The notes under the pieces are model-generated. The model did not search any database, was not told where the DNA came from, and saw nothing but the letters and a program-made list of their open reading frames with translations. Positions 8,302 through 15,837 of a stretch of 15,837 bases of DNA are shown here, piece by piece. The stretch comes from Paraglomus occultum (Eukaryota; Glomeromycota; Glomeromycetes; Paraglomerales; Paraglomeraceae): NCBI GenBank assembly GCA_910592205.1, contig CAJVPJ010000835.1, forward strand, positions 1 to 15,837, given 5' to 3'. Within the stretch, counting starts at the first letter, position 1. Every line of letters starts with the position of its first letter. The position numbers were made by a program, and so were the translations under genes.

Positions 8302-11300
8302 ATGGCGAGACCAAGATCGCGCGTTCCTCGACTTAATCGCCATGGCTCGTCCTCGTCTTCTCGCGCTAGTAATCCACCTTTAGCGACAACGCCAGATCCT
8401 CTTTCGACACCAGCCTCGATCGCTCGCTCAAACGCGTCCGGTCATAGCCGTCCTTCCACACCCCAGCAAGTGCCGTCGCCGTTTTTGATCTTTGGAAGGC
8501 GCGAGAGTTGGGGTAGTACGTTTAGTGCGGAAGCAATGGCAAGCTGGGATCTCGAGGACAGATTGAGACTTTGGAGGCACGATGCGTTAATGCATAATAT
8601 GTACGAGACTGCCGCGTTTTGGGGAAACAAGGTTATGACAATGACTAGTGAGTTTTCCAACAATTTCGACTTGGTAACCGTTTATTTATTATTGAAAAAA
8701 AGAACGCCTTGATTTTAACCAAAATTTGATATATTATTCAGATGATCCGAGCGACGTATACTGGCTAGCACAAACGTATTTTCGAATGGGACAATATGCA
8801 CGGGCACAGCGTGTCATGGCAGAAGTGATGGATTCGAGTGTTGCGTGTCGTGTTCTTGCAGCACAATGTTCTGTGAGTGATCCTTGTTTTGTTTGTTGAG
8901 AAAGGGAAGACATTTCCGAGTTTAATAGAATTATGCTCTAGATTCGCATGGAGCAGTACCAGAAAGCTTTGGATATCCTTGGCGAAGAAAATCCGTTTCA
9001 TCCAGGTTTGTTCCCTGTAATATAATGGCTTTTTTAGTCTGTACAACCTCTTTCTCTTTCCTCTTTTTTTTTTTTTTTTTGATTAGCGTACTAGATTTGT
9101 CTTATCTCTACGCCATTCTGTTGTGTTTTCTTTTCCATCCTAGTATTCTTACGGCGCGCAAGTTTTATTTTTTCTTTGTTTATTATTTACCGAACCCTTT
9201 CTTTTAACTGGCTTTTTATTTTATTCATTTATTCCACTCGGTTAACAGCTGCATCATGCACAATAGATGTTCCTTATATCCTGAGGCTAATGCAAATAAA
9301 ACCCTTTTGAATCAATTCGCCTAAACACCACAGAAATCGACGCGCGAGTTATCAATACGGAAGGCGGAATTAAAGTAAGTTTTTACTTATATAAAAATGA
9401 ATCTAAGTTTATTACTTTATTTATTCGTTTGCTTACATCTAATTAGCTCGAGGCGATGATGTGTTATCTTCGAGGAGTGGCATATTTGCAGCTGGCTAAT
9501 TTAGAACAAGGGAAAAAATGTTTCCAAGAAGCCGTGGAGTTGGACGTGAAATGTTTTGAGGTAACGAAAATTCAAACGTATTGCTTTCTAATGATGTGTA
9601 AATTATTTATTTTTTGTATCTATTGATCAGGCCTTTCATGCTTTAATATCAAATCATATGCTGACAAGCAGCGAAGGTACGGCTATTACCGCACGCCATT
9701 TATGATCGATTTTACCGAACCATTATTTTTATACTTACTCTGTTGTAGAGTGGAACTTTGTAAATTGCCTGGATTTTGAAGGACAGTGTGGATCATCAGA
9801 CGCCGAATTTATCAAGAATAATTATGTGTCGCTTTTGAAGAAGGTACGTAAAGACGTTTTCAACATATTATCATCTCTTTAGACTTTGTCTAAGAATTTT
9901 GACCTCAATTCAGCATGAACACGTCAAAGAGATAGAAGAGGCTCGTTCAGTTTTAGAACAAAAGTATGGGTTGGCAAAGAACACAGATGTTATACTGAGT
10001 CATGCTGAACAATTATATGCCCAATGTCGTTTCAAGGAATGTTTAGAATTGACAGCAAAGTAAGCGCACGTATCACGTTTATTCAAAACGATTGTTTCTG
10101 AAAAATTTGTTCACCATGATCTCATACAACCAGAATATTAGACGTTGATAAATACAATCAGTCCTGTTTACCGATTCATTTTGTTTGTCTTCATGAATTG
10201 CGAGAGAAGAATAAGTTATTTTTATTGGCTCACGAGCTTGTCGACTATTATCCTGAAATGGCGGTTACATGGTTTGGGGTTGGTTGTTATTATTATTTAA
10301 TTGGACAGAACGAAGAAGCCAGGAGATATTTCAGGTGAGCGAACGCAAGCCGAGTTGCTGATTCTCTATAAAGTAATATGTATTCATACATTTACAACGA
10401 TTTGGTGCTATTGATGAATATAGCAAGGCATCTACGATAGACTCTCATTATGGTCCTGCATGGATAGGATTCGGACATTCGTTTGCCCTCGAATCAGAAC
10501 ATGACCAAGCTATTACGGCATACTCTACAGCGGCTAGGTTATTCCAAGGGTATGAATTTATGAATAAATACAACTGATTTCACGATATAGTTGGTGTTTC
10601 TAATCACCTCTTTTTTTTTAAAGATCTCATTTACCAGTCCTATTCATTGGAATGCAACACCTTCAGGCGAGCAATCTACTAGCTGCGGAAGAATATCTGC
10701 TTACCAGTTATCAAATTTGTAAAGGAGACCCTCTAGTACTAAACGAGCTGGGAGTTTTATATTACAATAAGCAAAAGTATGTACGTGGATATGATTTCTA
10801 TTAAGTATTGATGATGGTATTAAGTTATCACTATCAGTTACCAAATTGCAGTCGGACATTTTGAGAAAGCGTTGAAGATAATTGAGGAGACCAAATGTCG
10901 ACCACAAATATGGGTGACAACTTGGATGAATATTGGACATGCCTATCGAAGGATGTGGTAAGCGATCTTGTTTAGTGACGTGATATGGTGTATTGCGGTC
11001 ATCATTTTCATCTTATGCACGCTGACATTTTACCTTTTCCAAGTGAATTCGATAAAGCGGAAATGTATTATAAAAAAGTAATAGAAATTTCTCCGCCAAA
11101 TGCTGGTGCCTTGGCGGCATTAGCCTATATCTATCATGTAAAAGAAGAATATGAGAAAGCGATCACATTGTATCATGAGGTATAATATGGATGATGTCGT
11201 TCATTATAACAACGACAGTAATTTGATAATGCGATAATATGTAACTTACACAGGCACTAGGTATTATGCCAATTGATTCCTCCGCACAAGATCTACTTAA

Positions 11301-11458
11301 TAACTGTCTTGAGGAATGGATAAGGCACAAGCAGTCCCTCTCTAATGGTGAGTGTTATCATATGCTTTCCTAAATCTACAATTTGACGTTCAAACAATTC
11401 AAATAATGTTTCAATTTCTATCCAAATTTATCCAGATACGCTCCAACTACTTGATTAA
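8302..11458 (+). CDS. CDC16: Anaphase-promoting complex subunit Cdc16/APC6, 15 exons
   Basis: TPR scaffold subunit of the APC/C, the ubiquitin ligase that triggers anaphase and mitotic exit. Exons 8302-8647, 8742-8872, 8942-9005, 9334-9374, 9447-9560, 9631-9676, 9749-9843, 9914-10059, 10134-10334, 10424-10549, 10624-10776, 10838-10957, 11044-11179, 11254-11347, 11436-11458, giving 611 residues with the frame kept at every GT-AG join. A Ser/Pro/Arg-rich disordered N-terminus (about 1-75) leads to LRLWRHDALM (88-97) and NDPSDVYWLAQTYFRMGQ (from 116). Strong Cdc16 signatures are WFGVGCYYYLIGQNEEARR and YFSKAS (374-398), PAWIGFGHSF (406-415), then TPR repeats to about 573 (VLNELGVLYYNKQNYQIAV, FDKAEMYYKKVIEISPPNAG, EYEKAITLYHEA). 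The ATG at 8302 (A at -3, G at +4) was chosen over an upstream in-frame ATG at 8194 that lies in the repeat. The length is close to other Cdc16 proteins. Confidence 0.93.
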
Positions 11459-11498
11459 TTTATACACATTCACGGTATTAGCACAACATGGGAACGAA

Positions 11499-11504
11499 AA
11501 TAAA
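11499..11504 (+). terminator. Poly(A) signal AATAAA of Cdc16
   Basis: Canonical hexamer 41 bases after the spliced stop codon at 11456-11458, inside the 142-base gap to the convergent GPI gene. Confidence 0.6.
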
Positions 11505-11550
11505 TGCACAGTAGACATTACATTAGTAATTATCGAACATTTTCGATGTT

Positions 11551-11556
11551 TTTATT
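11551..11556 (-). terminator. Poly(A) signal AATAAA of GPI
   Basis: TTTATT on the plus strand reads AATAAA on the minus strand, 45 bases past the GPI stop codon. It opposes the Cdc16 signal 47 bases away, so the two transcripts end tail to tail with little or no overlap. Confidence 0.6.
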
Positions 11557-11600
11557 CACACTTATGCTCGACATTCATATCAACTTCAACGGATAGTATT

Positions 11601-13569
<1,969 letters not shown>

Positions 13570-13577
13570 TTATATAC
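13570..13577 (-). promoter_or_regulatory. Candidate TATA box of GPI
   Basis: Reads GTATATAA on the minus strand, 58-65 bases upstream of the GPI start codon. TATA elements are common in strongly expressed glycolytic genes, but this is inference from position and sequence only. Confidence 0.35.
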
Positions 13578-13621
13578 GGCAAGAGAAATTTCTGGAGCGG
13601 CAAGTTTTCTTACCGTTTTAG

Positions 13622-13801
13622 ATTTTGCATTGGTTAGAATACCATAAAAGGTTAGATCGCCTCACACGAGCAGATGTTCGTCAATTCTTTGTGACACCAA
13701 AGTTTCAGGTGATGCTTGCTGAAACATTGGTTCAGCGAATCACTCACCACCCACATGTTTCATCGATGTTGTATAATGAGGATAAGGAAATACCTAACTA
13801 A
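13622..13801 (+). pseudogene. Open 59-codon fragment, possible gene relic
   Basis: A plus-strand frame opens right after an acceptor-like ttaccgttttag and runs 59 codons to TAA. It reads protein-like (HWLEYHKRLDRLTRADVRQF, TPKFQVMLAETLVQ) but no matching upstream exon exists, because GPI occupies the other strand from 13512. A 36-codon frame starting at ATG 13537 and ending at 13647 lies one base out of register and overlaps it. Together they look like a small gene or C-terminal exon broken by a one-base shift. I do not recognise the family, and chance cannot be excluded. Confidence 0.3.
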
Positions 13802-14189
13802 GCAAAACAGCAGGCAAGTAAATAGTATGTGTGTTTACACACAGTCGATCTAATGAAAACAATACAGCGTAATAATAAAAAAATTCATTAAACGTATTTT
13901 GTCAGCCAATGTGCACGTTACATCATTGATTACAATCTGTAAAAGACGTCATGACTAAGCAACAAATTTATAATAAAGAGGGTTTAAGTATATGTCATTG
14001 GACGACGATGTGATGGGTATTGCTACGCAAACCTTATTATTATGTATTTATTAGTAACGTCATAAGGAGATGTTGGTTCATACTTCTCAACGTTGTACCA
14101 TGGCACGTTATCATATACCATATTAATATTAATATTGTACCCGATCCGACCCAACATCAAAAAGTCCCGTTTCCGCTCTAGTCACGTCA

Positions 14190-14210
14190 ATTACCGACAT
14201 TGTCGGTAAT
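14190..14210. repeat. Perfect 10-base inverted repeat around one base
   Basis: attaccgaca, a central t, then tgtcggtaat. Perfect dyad symmetry could form a cruciform or be bound by a dimeric factor such as a zinc-cluster or bZIP protein. No nearby gene tells which. Confidence 0.85.
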
Positions 14211-14417
14211 GTCAACAGCGTTACGCCATTTGATGTTGAGTGACGTTTCTCAGTGAAACAACAATAATAAGGCTTTCCAATGTCAGTTTTCATATGAATG
14301 TAGCTCGGAGTCGAGCTGAGTTGAATCTTCGATATAATATACAACCATTTTGTTTTTTTGTAATTAATATAAGTACACCGTCAACCGTGTTAAACTGAAA
14401 TCCCGTTCTGCCCTTTT

Positions 14418-14953
14418 TCTCCGGATAAGCGGAATGTCCTTGTAAACCGAATCTTATCATTATAGAAAGACTTCAATATTTTAATTCATACTTTGCATGC
14501 AACGTTTATTTGCAAAATTAACTCGAAAGACAAAGCAACATCGATAAATTGATAGCGAAAAAAAACCGTGGGGAATTTCCGTTTGCAACTTTGAGTCAAT
14601 AATTGACACAATTGCCTTCTAAAATGTTTGAGCTCTTATGAGAAAGCCATTATTGACGTCAAATTGACATTCGGCATTGCTAAAAAAACGTGCCAGCTTG
14701 TCGATTGAATTGTTGTCACTTTGGCTCAGCAACTTTGCATTCACCATGGACCAAGGTAATTATGCCATGTTTATTGATTAAATTTTTTAATTTTCGGATT
14801 ACACGTTGAGATATTCACTTTATTATTATACGAACTCGTCTTCGGTCAAAAAACTTTTTCGGTTAACAGCTTATATAAGATTTAACAGTAATAGTGATTT
14901 TTCGATTAACAAGATATTCGGTTTAACGGGTTAATTGCCAACCGGATACTTTC
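14418..14953. mobile_element. Possible degenerate MITE-like element (pogo/Tigger style ends)
   Basis: The left side has ccggataagcggaat then gtaaaccgaat. The right side, read on the minus strand, has atccggttggcaatt then gttaaaccgaat, so the two ends share tccgg, g-caat/g-gaat and taaaccgaat in the same order in inverted orientation. The right end also carries three direct copies of TTCGRTTAAC or TTCGGTTTAAC at 14858-14867, 14901-14910 and 14917-14927. Such CCGGATAA/GTTAACCGAA blocks are seen in terminal repeats of pogo/Tigger-type DNA transposons. No transposase is encoded and no target duplication was established. Confidence 0.3.
14654..14661. promoter_or_regulatory. CRE-type palindrome TGACGTCA
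   Basis: Full palindromic ATF/CREB consensus in an AT-rich region, about 85 bases before an ATG at 14746 that is followed after 10 bases by a GTAATT donor-like site. No downstream exon can be identified, so the target gene, if any, is unknown. Confidence 0.3.
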
Positions 14954-15494
14954 CAAAATTAATTCAAGAAACAGAGCCGTAAATAAATTCCTAAAAAATT
15001 TTTGACTTTGTATCAACAAATTTTCATCATGTAAGGATTAAAAATAATGTTAAATCTAGATAATATTAGTTAATTTCGTTTTTTTTATGTTCTCACATTT
15101 CTACATATTAATATTAAGCGAACATGGTAATAGTAATAGACAGATTTCATAATATTTTATCAAAAAAGTGCTTTTATTTAAACATCAAAATTTTTTTGAC
15201 AATATTAATATATTATTATATGCGAATTCATTTTTTACAAAATGTGAACTGCTTTAGAGAATCATTCTGCTTTATTCCAATTTGACTCTGCAAGTCTTTC
15301 ACCCCTGAGACAGTCCACCATAGCTTATAGCTGTGCCAATATAAATAAGGACCCACTAATACTAAATTAATCCTGAGATTACTGATACATTTACTTTATG
15401 TCAGGCTATTGTTGCAAATAGTTGAATATATTTTGAAGCTATCCAAAGCAGATATTAATATCAATATATTGAACATCCTTTCCTCTCAATTACA

Positions 15495-15653
15495 ATGCAT
15501 TTATATTTAGAAACTTTGTCATCAGTCATTAGTGCTTTGTTTGTCATACTAATACCCATATCCTGTGTTCATATTAATATTCATCAACCAAGAATGGCTA
15601 GAGATAACAAAAACCAATCCTTATACTATGTGAACGGCGATTTGATCATATGA
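15495..15653 (+). CDS. Small hydrophobic-leader ORF, 52 codons, doubtful
   Basis: ATG to TGA frame of 52 codons, too short to stand on length alone. The N-terminal half is hydrophobic (VISALFVILIPISCV at about 11-25) and the C-terminal half polar (RMARDNKNQSLYYVNGDL), which resembles a secreted or single-pass micropeptide. No family is recognised, and AT-rich DNA often yields hydrophobic frames by chance. Confidence 0.15.
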   Translation: MHLYLETLSSVISALFVILIPISCVHINIHQPRMARDNKNQSLYYVNGDLII

Positions 15654-15779
15654 TTGCTGCGGTACTAAGATAGAGTAGTTCAGTATGATGATCATTTCGA
15701 ATGCGGTACAGAAATCTAAGTCCGAAACACAAATTTATATTCTTATATTTTATTGGACATTACCGTATAGCACTGGTTC

Positions 15780-15835
15780 TAGTACCCGGGGTCTTTTACC
15801 AGAACGCCTGAAATTCTGGTATAGTACCCGGGGGG
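15780..15835. repeat. Direct repeats flanking a hairpin at the window edge
   Basis: tagtacccgggg occurs at 15780-15791 and again at 15822-15833 (followed by two more g). Between them taccagaa (15797-15804) and ttctggta (15814-15821) form an 8-base inverted repeat around a 9-base loop. The GC-rich blocks stand out from the AT-rich surroundings. It could be the edge of a transposon or tandem array continuing past 15837. Confidence 0.7.
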
Positions 15836-15837
15836 TA

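Larger units (their letters stand above)
13802..14745. other. AT-rich intergenic region with palindromes
   Basis: No supported gene. It holds a 16-base palindrome at 13828-13843 (tgtgtgt, 2-base centre, acacaca), a 21-base palindrome at 14190-14210, the left edge of a possible degenerate transposon (about 14418 onward), and a palindromic TGACGTCA at 14654-14661. A 71-codon minus-strand frame at 14129-14344 has no recognisable features. Confidence 0.5.
14746..15837. other. Gene-poor AT-rich tail
   Basis: No open frame of 60 codons or more on either strand. It begins with a caccATGG start-like context at 14746 (M-D-Q, then a possible donor at 14756) for which no second exon is visible. It contains several AT palindromes (for example gatattaatatc at 15451-15462), a 52-codon frame at 15495-15653, and a repeat cluster at the right edge. 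It is probably intergenic or decayed transposon sequence. Confidence 0.5.

Noticed and set aside
13604-13621. An 18-base gt...ag interval joining the two frames at 13537-13801
   Set aside because: Far below fungal minimum intron length, and since 18 is a multiple of 3 it would not correct the frame.
14129-14344. Minus-strand 71-codon frame
   Set aside because: Covers the 21-base palindrome and AT-rich DNA, with no motif or domain and no splice partners.

Overview
This is a stretch of a eukaryotic nuclear chromosome, almost certainly fungal. Protein genes are interrupted by many short GT-AG introns (mostly 60-100 bases, often with GTATGT, GTAAGT or GTGAGT donors), spacers are AT-rich, and the gene set is Mg2+ transporter, F-box protein, actin patch protein Abp1, APC/C subunit Cdc16 and glycolytic phosphoglucose isomerase. 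High intron density with AT-rich spacers fits an early-diverging fungus (Mucoromycota, perhaps an arbuscular mycorrhizal lineage). That placement is inference; no rRNA or mitochondrial marker is present.

Layout. 1-1208 (+): 3' two thirds of a NIPA/DUF803 magnesium transporter, cut by the left edge. 1614-3011 (-): intronless F-box protein, convergent with it. 3187-5716 (+): 11-exon Abp1/drebrin-like protein (ADF-H domain, long Arg/Glu helix, two SH3 domains), divergent from the F-box gene across 175 bases. 5717-6912: 1.2 kb spacer with coding-like fragments that do not form a clean gene. 6913-7782 (-): unrecognised, probably mitochondrial membrane protein. 7783-8301: divergent promoter with a degenerate tandem repeat. 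8302-11458 (+): 15-exon Cdc16/APC6. 11601-13512 (-): 3-exon glucose-6-phosphate isomerase, tail to tail with Cdc16 and with opposed AATAAA signals in a 142-base gap. 13513-15837: gene-poor AT-rich tail with a possible gene relic, a possible degenerate transposon (MITE-like) and a repeat cluster at the right edge.

The genes are unrelated housekeeping functions (ion transport, protein turnover, actin endocytosis, mitosis, glycolysis). I see no operon-like or cluster logic, and no convincing new biological system. All exon models come from reading splice sites by eye. For NIPA, Abp1, Cdc16 and GPI they are backed by an unbroken frame across every junction and by family motifs spanning several junctions. 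The points most worth a second look are the relic-like segments at 5762-6621 and 13537-13801, the repeats in the right-hand tail, and the duplicated SH3 domain that kept its intron.
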